Shown here in pieces: positions 45,357 through 53,309 of a stretch of 64,000 nt of DNA; within the stretch, counting starts at the first letter, position 1; every line of letters starts with the position of its first letter. The notes beneath the pieces are model-generated. The model did no database searches. It saw only the letters and a list, made by a program, of their open reading frames with translations, and was not told the origin of the DNA. This DNA is from PCC-7336 sp039817825. Its GTDB lineage: Bacteria > Cyanobacteriota > Cyanobacteriia > Thermostichales > PCC-7336. Location: positions 1-64,000 of the forward strand of contig JBCBVA010000005.1 of NCBI GenBank assembly GCA_039817825.1. Reading direction: 5' to 3'. A program made the position numbers and the translations under genes.

Positions 45357-46043
45357 ATGTCTGTGGCTGTTCGCATTCCCCTTTCGGCAACCTCTACCCC
45401 CCAATCATCCGAACATCTGGGGGAGGTGGTGGAAACCAGTACCACCGAATATCTGGCGCAGTGCTTTGCTCCTGACGACTTGCGCTTTCCCACCATGCCA
45501 GCGTTGGGAAGCTGGGTAACGGCAGTGGATGAAGAGGCCGATCATGTCATCTACGGCGTGGTCTCCCACACCACAACGCTACCGATTGACGCCATTCATC
45601 GAGCTCGTCCTCTGGGACTCTCGCTGCAGGAATTACAGGAGCAACAGCCTCAAATTTTTGCCATGCTGCGGACTGAATTCCGGGTTACCATCGTTGGATT
45701 CGAGCCTCTGGATCGTCGCGGCAGCCTACTACCTCCCTATCAATATCTCCCCCCACGGCCTCCCCAAATTCATCAAGGGGTGTTTCGGTGCGAGGCCGGA
45801 GATGTGGCCCGCTTTTGTCAGCAAACCGATTTTCTGCGCACCCTTCTACAAGCCCAAGGGGTACCCACCGACGAGCTAGTCGCTGCCGTTTTACGGCAAA
45901 GTGCTGCCGTGTTCGATGCTGTCGGCCACTCCTCGGCAGCCAGACGCCAGTGGTTACTGGGGGCCGGGCGGGCACTGTCTATCCACCTGCGTGATGACTA
46001 CACCCGCCTCAAATGCATCCTCAGCAAGCTACAAGTTGCGTAG
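45357..46043 (+). CDS. HAS-barrel domain protein, cyanobacterial
   Basis: The 228-residue protein begins with a HAS-barrel-like beta domain (about 15-110; LGEVVETSTTEYLAQCF, then MPALGSWVTAVDEEADHVIYGVV), the small barrel seen in HerA/ATP synthase-type proteins. A helical C-terminal half (TDFLRTLLQAQGVPTDELVAAVLR and the following RRQWLLGAGRALSIHLRDDYTRLK) follows. Such proteins are found throughout cyanobacteria without an assigned function. The start was chosen at ATG 45357; a GTG just before is also possible. Confidence 0.75.
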   Translation: MSVAVRIPLSATSTPQSSEHLGEVVETSTTEYLAQCFAPDDLRFPTMPALGSWVTAVDEEADHVIYGVVSHTTTLPIDAIHRARPLGLSLQELQEQQPQIFAMLRTEFRVTIVGFEPLDRRGSLLPPYQYLPPRPPQIHQGVFRCEAGDVARFCQQTDFLRTLLQAQGVPTDELVAAVLRQSAAVFDAVGHSSAARRQWLLGAGRALSIHLRDDYTRLKCILSKLQVA

Positions 46044-46312
46044 CCGTACCAGGAATCAACCGCCCACCCAGTAACAAACCGCTCGCCCTATCCCTAACAG
46101 ACACCAAACCAGCCCTGAAGTTTTGTATCGACAACCAGGTGAGGATTGAAGAATTGTTGCGATGCAATCGCCCCTCAAAATTTCCAGTGGTAGTTTGAGC
46201 GCGTCTTGAGTTGACTAGTGTCGCCGAAGACAAGCTTAGTGTTTCTGTTCAAGAACATATACAGTCAGGCACGCAGTCAATTATTCGCCCATCCTGTTGC
46301 ACCATTGAACTT

Positions 46313-46498
46313 ATGTCGAATCGGTTTCCTAAATCTCCGAACCCCAATCCCACCAGCCGGATTTTGTCTGCGGGAGTGGGGGCTACAGCAGCTGCAGCTT
46401 ACTCTCTGGCCCGAGGTCACTCAGTAGTTAGCTGCTTAGTGATTATCACAACCGCTGTTGTCTGCACGTTGGTACTAGATGAGTTGGGCTGGGTATAG
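46313..46498 (+). CDS. Small hypothetical membrane protein
   Basis: Sixty-one residues from ATG 46313, with two hydrophobic segments (LSAGVGATAAAAYSLARG and VSCLVIITTAVVCTLVLDEL). The Met used here begins the plausible coding part; the frame stays open further upstream but without family features. Not recognised. Confidence 0.45.
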   Translation: MSNRFPKSPNPNPTSRILSAGVGATAAAAYSLARGHSVVSCLVIITTAVVCTLVLDELGWV

Positions 46499-46596
46499 CG
46501 CGATCGATGGCCGAACACCTTCAGCGTGGATACGCCCGTCGCTCGACGCTTGGCATGCTGCTTGGTTAGTGTTGCTAGCACCAAACGACACAAGCG

Positions 46597-47055
46597 CTAG
46601 ACCAGCTCCTTCGTAAACACAACCTTGTCATCTTCCGGAGCGTAAAAGTTCCGAATGCGCGCCTCCTCGGTATATCCGCATTTGGCGTAGAAAGATCGGG
46701 CTCGCGCGAATTCATCCAGACTGGATGTTTCCACCATGACCAGGCGAGCACTCTGCATCACTAACGTTGATTCAACTTGACTCATAAGGGCGCTACCATG
46801 TCCCTGCCTTTGATGGTTGGGATGAACGAGCAGCATGAGAACGTTCCACGTTCCCTGCGTCATCAGTTCCGGCTCGCAGTAGATAACACCGACTGGCTTG
46901 CGATCGACAGCAGTGAACCAGAGAGCCTTGCTATTACCCTTCAAGTAATCAGTTAGGGTCTCTCTAATCACCGCTAGCTCATCTATATCGAACTGAACGA
47001 TTTTCGCCAGCTCTAGTAGGGCATCAACATCATCGGATACGGTTTCTCGAATCAT
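46597..47055 (-). CDS. GNAT family N-acetyltransferase
   Basis: GNAT enzymes transfer acetyl from acetyl-CoA to amines. The 152 residues contain the acetyl-CoA pyrophosphate loop VHPNHQRQGHGSALM (matching Q/R-x-x-G-x-G/A), the preceding strand WNVLMLLV, and ARSFYAKCGYTEEARIRNFYAP, the usual C-terminal 'FY...GF.......' region. The start was set at the Met of MIRETVSDD; an upstream Met adds fourteen residues. The acceptor, protein or small molecule, is not predictable. It is an isolated gene. Confidence 0.88.
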   Translation of the reverse strand: MIRETVSDDVDALLELAKIVQFDIDELAVIRETLTDYLKGNSKALWFTAVDRKPVGVIYCEPELMTQGTWNVLMLLVHPNHQRQGHGSALMSQVESTLVMQSARLVMVETSSLDEFARARSFYAKCGYTEEARIRNFYAPEDDKVVFTKELV

Positions 47056-47180
47056 GCTGGACGGAAATAACGTTGGCTGCAACTTAGCAATCACCAATCA
47101 ATGTTTCGGAAGGGTATCTCTCCCCAGCCAGCCACACACGAGGGTCTTCCTCCGACCCGCGTTGACAATATATTTAGCGA

Positions 47181-47447
47181 TTACAACCCCTGAATCTGCA
47201 CCCGAGATTGATTCCACTGTTCGGGGGTGTAGGTAGAAAGCTGAAGAGCGTGCAGTTCACCACTGTCGAGATTGGTCTGGACAGCCGCATACACCAAACG
47301 GTGCTGCTTAATCATGGGTAGACCGGTAAAGCGATCGCTCACCACCGTCGCCTGAAAGTGATCGCCTGTTCCAGTCAGATCGGAAACATCAATAATCGCG
47401 TTAGGAAAGTCGTGCTCGATCAGGGCTCGCACTTGAGTAGGCGTCAT
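47181..47447 (-). CDS. BolA family protein
   Basis: BolA proteins partner with monothiol glutaredoxins in iron-sulfur cluster handling. The 88 residues show the KH-like fold pattern: ALIEHDFPNAIIDVSDLTG, then GDHFQATVVSDRF, with KQHRLVYAAVQ (the helix and His region), followed by ELHALQLSTYTPEQW. The start was set at the Met of MTPTQVRALIEHDF, because the long upstream frame is not similar to the family. The glutaredoxin GrxD gene often found next to bolA in cyanobacteria is absent here. It lies 122 bp from a DUF1818 gene. Confidence 0.9.
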   Translation of the reverse strand: MTPTQVRALIEHDFPNAIIDVSDLTGTGDHFQATVVSDRFTGLPMIKQHRLVYAAVQTNLDSGELHALQLSTYTPEQWNQSRVQIQGL

Positions 47448-47569
47448 AGCAAAGAAGCAAGGTTGAATGACACTCAGCCTAACGGGAGTCCGCAGTTTCA
47501 GCAACGGCGCGCGCCAGTCTAGTGGCTCAATACAGTACAGACTCTCTGAGATTCTCCAATCGGCCACTC

Positions 47570-47947
47570 TCAAGAGCGCAATTGACGTACGGCATCGAAC
47601 AAGCCGGGCAACGCCTCCGGCGACCAATATCCTTCTGCGTTGCGATCGCCACGTACTTGGATGTATAGCTCAAGCCCTGGCAGTTCTCCCGTTGCAACTA
47701 CCCATAGGCGTTCCGTTTGCTGTTCGAGTGTCACGGCCTCTCCATCCATCAGCTGTTCAGGTAGGCTGGCGATCGCCGCTTCAATCTGACCCACAGCCCC
47801 ACAGAAATCCTGCCACTCAGCCATCGTCAACTCGACAGACCATCGATCTCCCCCCACCAAGGCACAGTAACCGTCCAGTGACTCTTTCACTCCGATACGC
47901 CAGCCTTGTCCCACTCGTAACGGGCGGTTGTGTAACTCGGGGTGCAT
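47570..47947 (-). CDS. DUF1818 family protein
   Basis: The 125-residue protein matches the cyanobacterial DUF1818 family: GQGWRIGVKESLDGYCALVGGDRWSVELTMAEWQDFC, followed by ELMDGEAVTLEQQTERLWVVATGELPGLELYIQVRGDRNAEGYWSPEALP. The fold is a single alpha-beta domain. Function is unknown. It sits between the bolA gene and a secreted-protein gene on the same strand, possibly in one operon, but gaps of 122 and 25 bp leave this open. Confidence 0.88.
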   Translation of the reverse strand: MHPELHNRPLRVGQGWRIGVKESLDGYCALVGGDRWSVELTMAEWQDFCGAVGQIEAAIASLPEQLMDGEAVTLEQQTERLWVVATGELPGLELYIQVRGDRNAEGYWSPEALPGLFDAVRQLRS

Positions 47948-47972
47948 GCCAATTCCTGGGAACGCGGGAGAA

Positions 47973-48446
47973 CTATTCCTCTACCGTGACCGATGTGGAC
48001 TCCGTTTGTCCCCCTTGATTGGCCAATTCCAGCGAGTTCGTCACCGAGTTATTGCCGTATACCTCCAAAATCGCCGCCAGAAATTCATTGCGATCTTGGC
48101 GGGTCATGGCCTGGAAATGCTCGCGATCGCCATTCAGCGGATTTAGCTCCGTACTCCCCGGCGGGTATTGATCGGCGAAAATGGGCTCGTTCGCTTCTAA
48201 AAAATCGGCAAACGTCAATCGCCAGTCAAACCGACTGTCGGTCAGCCGCCCTTTCGTGCGGACGTGATATAGCAACACCCGCTGTAGCCATCGTTCGTCC
48301 TCCCCGCTTCCGGGCAAATCGGGAACCAGCTCGTAAATCTGTGCTGCCTTCTCCGGAATGTCGCGAATGCGCTGAGCGGATGCAGGTTCGGTGAGTATCG
48401 CGCAACTAACCAGCGCAGCCCCTATCCCAATCCACCTCGCTTTCAT
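47973..48446 (-). CDS. Hypothetical secreted cyanobacterial protein
   Basis: The 157-residue protein has a signal peptide (WIGIGAALVSCAILTEPASA) with cleavage at ASAQ and an alpha-helical mature domain: AAQIYELVPDLP, LLYHVRTKGRLTDSRFDWRLTFADFLEANEP and YGNNSVTNSLELA. No metal or catalytic motif. Similar proteins occur in other cyanobacteria. The start was set at MKARWIGIG; two upstream Met codons extend it by up to 14 residues. The DUF1818 gene follows 25 bp downstream on the same strand. Confidence 0.65.
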   Translation of the reverse strand: MKARWIGIGAALVSCAILTEPASAQRIRDIPEKAAQIYELVPDLPGSGEDERWLQRVLLYHVRTKGRLTDSRFDWRLTFADFLEANEPIFADQYPPGSTELNPLNGDREHFQAMTRQDRNEFLAAILEVYGNNSVTNSLELANQGGQTESTSVTVEE

Positions 48447-48961
48447 CCTTCTAGCACTCATCCATCTCAGAAACAGCAACCCTTGCATAGCGCTGGCACC
48501 AACTCAACTGCTAAACCTAGCCTCAACATTCACAGGCAAAACCGCTTCAGACACGAGGGTTTACCATTACCTATCTTCCTTAGCCTCGCATGCGGAGCCC
48601 CTTACGAACATCAGCTCCCAGCATTCTTCACTACCCCTAGAGCAGAGAAGTGGGTTATCTCCAGCACTTGCCTTCACATAAATTCACTCGGCTAGCCAAC
48701 CCTGCCAGCGAGAATAAAAAATGAGAGCAGAGTAAAAAATTGCGATCGCAGACTTCCACTCGCGAGGCGTATCAGACACTGCTGTCTGGCATTGCGGGCG
48801 ATCGTGGTGGCGGCCTGTTTTAGGTTGCGATACTTGGCTTAGAGAAAAGTTGCTCCGCTTGATATTTCGTAAAAATACGGCTATCTATAGTAGTTACATT
48901 TAAGTCTTGCTTTTTTGCATTCTTATCACTTTGTTCGATTTGAGCTAAGAGAGGAAATCCT
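48447..48961 (+). promoter_or_regulatory. Upstream region and leader of psbD
   Basis: This 515-bp gap becomes strongly AT-rich from about 48830. A TATAGT hexamer at 48886-48891 could be the -10 element, but no convincing -35 at standard spacing was seen. The ribosome-binding site AGAGAGGA lies about 5 bases before the psbD ATG. The first 350 bases have no clear feature. Confidence 0.4.
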
Positions 48962-50020
48962 ATGACCATCGCAATGGGTCGCAGCCAAGCGAACCGCGGC
49001 TGGTTCGACATCATGGATGACTGGCTCAAGCGGGACCGATTCGTATTCGTGGGTTGGTCCGGCCTGCTGCTGTTTCCTTGTGCGTTCCTAGCTGTGGGTG
49101 GCTGGCTCACCGGCACCACCTTCGTCACTTCCTGGTACACCCACGGATTGGCCAGCTCCTACCTCGAAGGAGCTAACTTCTTGACCGTAGCGGTCTCTAC
49201 TCCTGCTGAAAGCATGGGTCACTCCCTGCTGCTGCTATGGGGACCCGAAGCTCAAGGTGATCTCACCCGCTGGTTCCAAATTGGCGGCCTGTGGACGTTC
49301 GTTGCCCTGCACGGCGCTTTTGGTCTGATCGGCTTCATGCTGCGTCAGTTTGAAGTTGCTCGCCTAGTCGGCATCCGTCCTTACAACGCCATCGCCTTCT
49401 CCGGTCCGATTGCTGTGTTCGTTTCCGTCTTCCTGATGTACCCCTTGGGTCAGGCTGGCTGGTTCTTCGCTCCCAGCTTCGGCGTTGCTGGCATCTTCCG
49501 CTTCCTGCTGTTCTTCCAAGGCTTCCACAACTGGACCCTCAACCCCTTCCACATGATGGGCGTTGCTGGCGTTCTGGGTGGTGCGCTGCTGTGTGCCATT
49601 CACGGTGCCACCGTTGAGAACACCCTGTACGAAGACGAAGATTCTGCGAACACCTTCCCCGCGTTCGAGCCCACTCAGGCCGAAGAAACCTACTCGATGG
49701 TGACTGCAAACCGTTTCTGGTCTCAGATTTTCGGTATTGCATTCTCCAACAAGCGTTGGTTGCACTTCTTCATGCTGTTTGTGCCGGTCACCGGCCTATG
49801 GTTTGCGTCCATCGGAATCGTGGGTGTCGCTCTGAACCTGCGTGCGTATGACTTCGTCAGCCAAGAGATTCGTGCGGCAGAGGACCCTGAGTTCGAGACC
49901 TTCTACACGAAGAACATCCTTCTGAACGAGGGGATTCGTGCGTGGATGGCTCCTCAGGACCAGCCTCAGCGCAACTACGTCTTCCCCGAGGAAGTTCTTC
50001 CTCGCGGTAACGCTCTCTAA
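48962..50020 (+). CDS. psbD: Photosystem II D2 protein
   Basis: D2 pairs with D1 to form the reaction centre that binds P680, pheophytin, QA and the non-heme iron. The 352-residue protein is full length, with five membrane helices, the N-terminal RGWFDIMDDWLKRDRFVFVG, the HGAFGLIGFMLRQFE and WTLNPFHMMGVAGVLGGALL segments and a complete C-terminus NYVFPEEVLPRGNAL. Codon use is biased toward the preferred set, as expected for a highly expressed gene. It is followed by psbC, but the two do not overlap, unlike the usual arrangement. Confidence 0.99.
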   Translation: MTIAMGRSQANRGWFDIMDDWLKRDRFVFVGWSGLLLFPCAFLAVGGWLTGTTFVTSWYTHGLASSYLEGANFLTVAVSTPAESMGHSLLLLWGPEAQGDLTRWFQIGGLWTFVALHGAFGLIGFMLRQFEVARLVGIRPYNAIAFSGPIAVFVSVFLMYPLGQAGWFFAPSFGVAGIFRFLLFFQGFHNWTLNPFHMMGVAGVLGGALLCAIHGATVENTLYEDEDSANTFPAFEPTQAEETYSMVTANRFWSQIFGIAFSNKRWLHFFMLFVPVTGLWFASIGIVGVALNLRAYDFVSQEIRAAEDPEFETFYTKNILLNEGIRAWMAPQDQPQRNYVFPEEVLPRGNAL

Positions 50021-50033
50021 TCTGAGATTTATT

Positions 50034-50057
50034 GGGCAAATTGAAACCGATTTGCCC
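50034..50057 (+). promoter_or_regulatory. Hairpin between psbD and psbC
   Basis: A perfect 8-bp stem (50034-50041, GGGCAAAT, with 50050-50057, ATTTGCCC) has an 8-base loop and is followed by a T-rich stretch ending CGTTTTATT. It may attenuate, protect or process the message. A GGAGG Shine-Dalgarno motif follows at 50100-50104, ahead of psbC. Confidence 0.75.
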
Positions 50058-50113
50058 TACTCTCGTTTTATTAATCCGTTTTCGTTTGTATTCCTTCGCG
50101 GAGGTTCTCTCCT

Positions 50114-51490
50114 GTGACTGTCGCTTTTGACTCGGCGGCGTTGCGAGATCGAACACAAGGTGGTTTTGCCTGGTGGTCTGGTAACGCTCGTCTCATTAAT
50201 CTCTCTGGCCGTTTGCTAGGGGCACACGTAGCTCACGCTGGTCTGATCGTATTCTGGACCGGCGCAATGACGTTGTTCGAAGTGGCTCACTTCGTTCCCA
50301 ATAAGCCCATGTACGAACAGGGCGCAATTTTGATCCCTCACCTGGCTTCTTTGGGCTGGGGTGTTGGTCCTGGCGGCGATGTCGTCAATCTTTTCCCCTA
50401 CTTTGTTGTAGGTGTTTTGCATTTGATTTCTTCTGCTGTTCTGGGTATCGGCGGCATTTATCACGCTCTGCGCGGTCCTGCCACCCTCGAGCAGTACTCT
50501 CCGTTCTTCGGTTACGACTGGAAGGACAAAAATAAGATGACCACCATCATTGGTATCCACCTGATCCTGCTGGGTCTGGGTGCTCTGTTGTTGGTTGCTA
50601 AGGCCATGTGGTTTGGCGGTCTGTACGACACTAACGCTCCCGGCGGTGGTGATGTTCGTCTGATCACCAACCCCACCCTCGATCCCGGCGTGATCTTCGG
50701 TTACCTGCTGAGATCTCCCTTTGGTGGTGAAGGCTGGATCGTCAGCGTTAATAATCTAGAAGACGTTGTTGGCGGTCACATCTACATCGGTCTAATCTGC
50801 ATCGGTGGTGGCGTATGGCACATCCTAACCAAGCCATTTGGTTGGGCTCGTCGTGCATTTGTATGGTCCGGTGAAGCCTATCTGTCCTACAGCTTGGCTG
50901 CTGTATCTCTAATGAGCTTCATCTCCGTATGTTTCGTTTGGTTTAACAACACCGTTTATCCCAGCGAATTCTACGGCCCCACCGAGCCTGAAGCATCTCA
51001 AGCTCAAGCGTTCACCTTCTTGGTTCGTGACCAACGATTGGGCGCTAACATTTCTCAGGCACAAGGTCCTACCGGTCTAGGTAAGTACCTGATGCGCTCT
51101 CCCACGGGTGAAATCATCTTCGGTGGTGAGACCATGCGTTTCTGGGACGTGCAAGCCCCTTGGTTGGAGCCCCTACGTGGCCCCAACGGCTTGGACATCA
51201 ACAAGCTGAAGAATGATATTCAACCTTGGCAGGTTCGTCGTGCGGCTGAGTACATGACTCACCCCGCGATCGCATCCATCAACTCTGTAGGTGGCGTTGC
51301 CACCGAGATCAACACCGTGAACTACGTGAGTCCTCGGTCTTGGTTGGCCGCTCACAACTTCATCCTCGGTTTCTTCTTCTTCGTCGGTCACCTGTGGCAC
51401 GCTGGTCGTGCTCGCGCAGCTGTGGCTGGTTTCGAGAAGGGCATCGAGCGTGAGAGCGAGCCTGCACTGCGAATGAAGGAACTGCGTTAA
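50114..51490 (+). CDS. psbC: Photosystem II CP43 chlorophyll apoprotein
   Basis: CP43 is the inner antenna next to D1 and also supplies a ligand to the manganese cluster. The 458-residue protein is complete: FAWWSGNARLINLSGRLLGAHVAHAGLI, the long lumenal loop with SPTGEIIFGGETMRFWDVQAPWLEPLRG (including GGETMRFW, the cluster-ligand region), and the C-terminal WHAGRARAAVAGFEKGIERESEPAL. It starts with GTG, as in many cyanobacteria, preceded by GGAGG. The start cannot extend further into psbD because a TAA lies in frame at 50072-50074. Confidence 0.99.
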   Translation: MTVAFDSAALRDRTQGGFAWWSGNARLINLSGRLLGAHVAHAGLIVFWTGAMTLFEVAHFVPNKPMYEQGAILIPHLASLGWGVGPGGDVVNLFPYFVVGVLHLISSAVLGIGGIYHALRGPATLEQYSPFFGYDWKDKNKMTTIIGIHLILLGLGALLLVAKAMWFGGLYDTNAPGGGDVRLITNPTLDPGVIFGYLLRSPFGGEGWIVSVNNLEDVVGGHIYIGLICIGGGVWHILTKPFGWARRAFVWSGEAYLSYSLAAVSLMSFISVCFVWFNNTVYPSEFYGPTEPEASQAQAFTFLVRDQRLGANISQAQGPTGLGKYLMRSPTGEIIFGGETMRFWDVQAPWLEPLRGPNGLDINKLKNDIQPWQVRRAAEYMTHPAIASINSVGGVATEINTVNYVSPRSWLAAHNFILGFFFFVGHLWHAGRARAAVAGFEKGIERESEPALRMKELR

Positions 51491-51537
51491 TTGACGTTCA
51501 GTTCAGTCATTTGTTGAAAACTGACTGAGTTTTCCCG

Positions 51538-51566
51538 AGCCCCCACCTTAGCGGTGGGGGCTTTCG
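51538..51566 (+). terminator. Terminator of psbC
   Basis: A 10-bp GC-rich stem (51538-51547 with 51553-51562) has a 5-base loop and is followed by TTTCG, 48 bases after the psbC stop. Confidence 0.85.
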
Positions 51567-51658
51567 CGTTGCATCCACCCTCGGAGCCACTGACGGTTCA
51601 ACGCCTACTGGGTACTCTTCATACATGAACCTTTCGCAGCACCGCAGCCTCCTCAACA

Positions 51659-53173
51659 GTGAATTTCCCGCTAGTCCATTTACTGAACCGCCGTTCCCAA
51701 TCGCAACGCTTTGGGCGAGGACATATTTCGTATGCATTTGCCGTACTGGCGATCGCCCATCTGATTCTGGGGGTGGCCTACTTGTCGTGGCGGACGGATG
51801 GGGGAATGTCCGAGCATGCCCGTCTCCTATCCTGGATATTCCTACTGGCCGAAGGGTTCACACTCGTGGGGGCAATGGGGTTCAGTCTCAGCCACTTACG
51901 CTATCGGGTACCACCGGGCGATCGCTTTTCAGGTCTCCAGTCTGCATTAGCCGAACTACCGCTCGTTGATGTCGCAATTATTCGACAAGAGGAGTCAATC
52001 GCCGCCACATACCAGACCGCCCAACTGGCCCGAGGGTTGGAGTATCCAAACCATCGACTATCCGTCAGGATTGTGGACTGCGACGCCGACCTAGGACTCG
52101 CCCGACAAGTCAGCAACCTTTCATGCGAGTACACGGCAACCGACGCACAGCGAGCTAGAGCGCTGCAAGACCTCGTGCAACAGGATGTATTGAAGGGGGA
52201 ATATCTTTTGGTTCTAGAGGTGGGACAATTTCCCAATCGCGATCTGCTCCAACAGCTCCTCCCCTACTTCTTCGACACCCCTGAAACCGCGCCAATCGCC
52301 AATCGCACGGGCTACGTTCAGCCCATGCTAGCCTCCCTCGATCGCCAGCGAGCCGAACATCCGTTGCAACAATTCATCCCGCTGGGGGAAGTGGGTGGAG
52401 ACTGCGCTCCCCTATTAGGGGCTGGGACTCTCTTTCGCCGGCAAGCGCTGGCCGATCTGCCACAGATTGACTGGGACTACCCAGTCCGCCTCGGGACCGA
52501 ACTTCACATTCGAGGGTGGAGATCGCACATTTGTCGATCCACCTCCATTTCGGGAATTTCAATCCCGTTGCGAAACCGTCAAATGGCTTTGCTGGCCGTG
52601 CAGCATGCGGTTAGGCTTCTGCCTTGGTGGCGCATTCCTATCACCCAAACACAGCGGTTTCAGTACCTCTGGCTAGCCCTGTGGAGCATTGGGGGTATCG
52701 CGACAACACTCTACCTATTTATCCCCGTTTGGTTCTTGTGGACGGGGATTGCGCCAGTACCGGCCTTTGACTTAGTGTTCATGACCTGGTTTTTGCCCTA
52801 CGCCATTTTGGGTCGGCTGGCATGGCTGGCATCAACCACCCCCGATCGCTGGAAAGCAGCCTGGCGAGCGGAACGACAGACTGGGGCACAGTTTTTTCAA
52901 TCCATCCAAGCTGTTTTGCGATCGGTGATGGGGCAACGCCCGACATCCAAAACTCCGTCTCGATGGTCATTTGGCCCACAAGCGGTAGCAATTGTATTGA
53001 CCATCAGCGCCATTATTGTCGGTATTTTCCGCCTATTTTCCACTGACGAAGGGAGTGCGATCGTCAGTCTGGCCTTTTGTTTGACTTGGGCCACCTACAA
53101 TGTGGCCCTCCTTAGTGTCGTTCCTCCCGATCTGACCGCGCGTCGTCAAGCCCAAAGTTCGCTCGCCAACTGA
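51659..53173 (+). CDS. Cellulose-synthase-like membrane protein with degenerate GT2 motifs
   Basis: The layout is that of BcsA/CesA-like family 2 enzymes: N-terminal membrane helices, a cytoplasmic central domain, and C-terminal helices. Homologous landmarks are GLEYPNHRLSVRIVDCDAD, GEYLLVLEVGQFPNRDLLQQLLPYF, GAGTLFRRQAL and ELHIRGWRSHIC. In active enzymes these regions carry a DDG, a DxD, TED and QxxRW motif. Here the second (LDAD) reads LEVG, TED is replaced by RLGT, and the QxxRW region reads RNRQMALLAVQ. Only a D remains in the first. It is probably a non-catalytic relative. Length 504, about 200 less than BcsA. The start is GTG. Confidence 0.7.
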   Translation: MNFPLVHLLNRRSQSQRFGRGHISYAFAVLAIAHLILGVAYLSWRTDGGMSEHARLLSWIFLLAEGFTLVGAMGFSLSHLRYRVPPGDRFSGLQSALAELPLVDVAIIRQEESIAATYQTAQLARGLEYPNHRLSVRIVDCDADLGLARQVSNLSCEYTATDAQRARALQDLVQQDVLKGEYLLVLEVGQFPNRDLLQQLLPYFFDTPETAPIANRTGYVQPMLASLDRQRAEHPLQQFIPLGEVGGDCAPLLGAGTLFRRQALADLPQIDWDYPVRLGTELHIRGWRSHICRSTSISGISIPLRNRQMALLAVQHAVRLLPWWRIPITQTQRFQYLWLALWSIGGIATTLYLFIPVWFLWTGIAPVPAFDLVFMTWFLPYAILGRLAWLASTTPDRWKAAWRAERQTGAQFFQSIQAVLRSVMGQRPTSKTPSRWSFGPQAVAIVLTISAIIVGIFRLFSTDEGSAIVSLAFCLTWATYNVALLSVVPPDLTARRQAQSSLAN

Positions 53174-53200
53174 CGAATTCAGGCTCTATGGCACATCAAA

Positions 53201-53238
53201 TCAAAAGCCCCCGGAAGCTTGCTACCGAGAGCTTTTGA
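53201..53238. terminator. Hairpin between convergent genes
   Basis: An 8-bp inverted repeat TCAAAAGC/GCTTTTGA (53201-53208 with 53231-53238) lies between the convergent BcsA-like gene and groEL. The A-run before and T-run after allow it to act in either direction. Confidence 0.55.
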
Positions 53239-53309
53239 CTGTTGATTCATTTCAGAGGTAACCGATCGTCATTCATCAATTACCACTGATATCAAATGGC
53301 ATATGAAGC

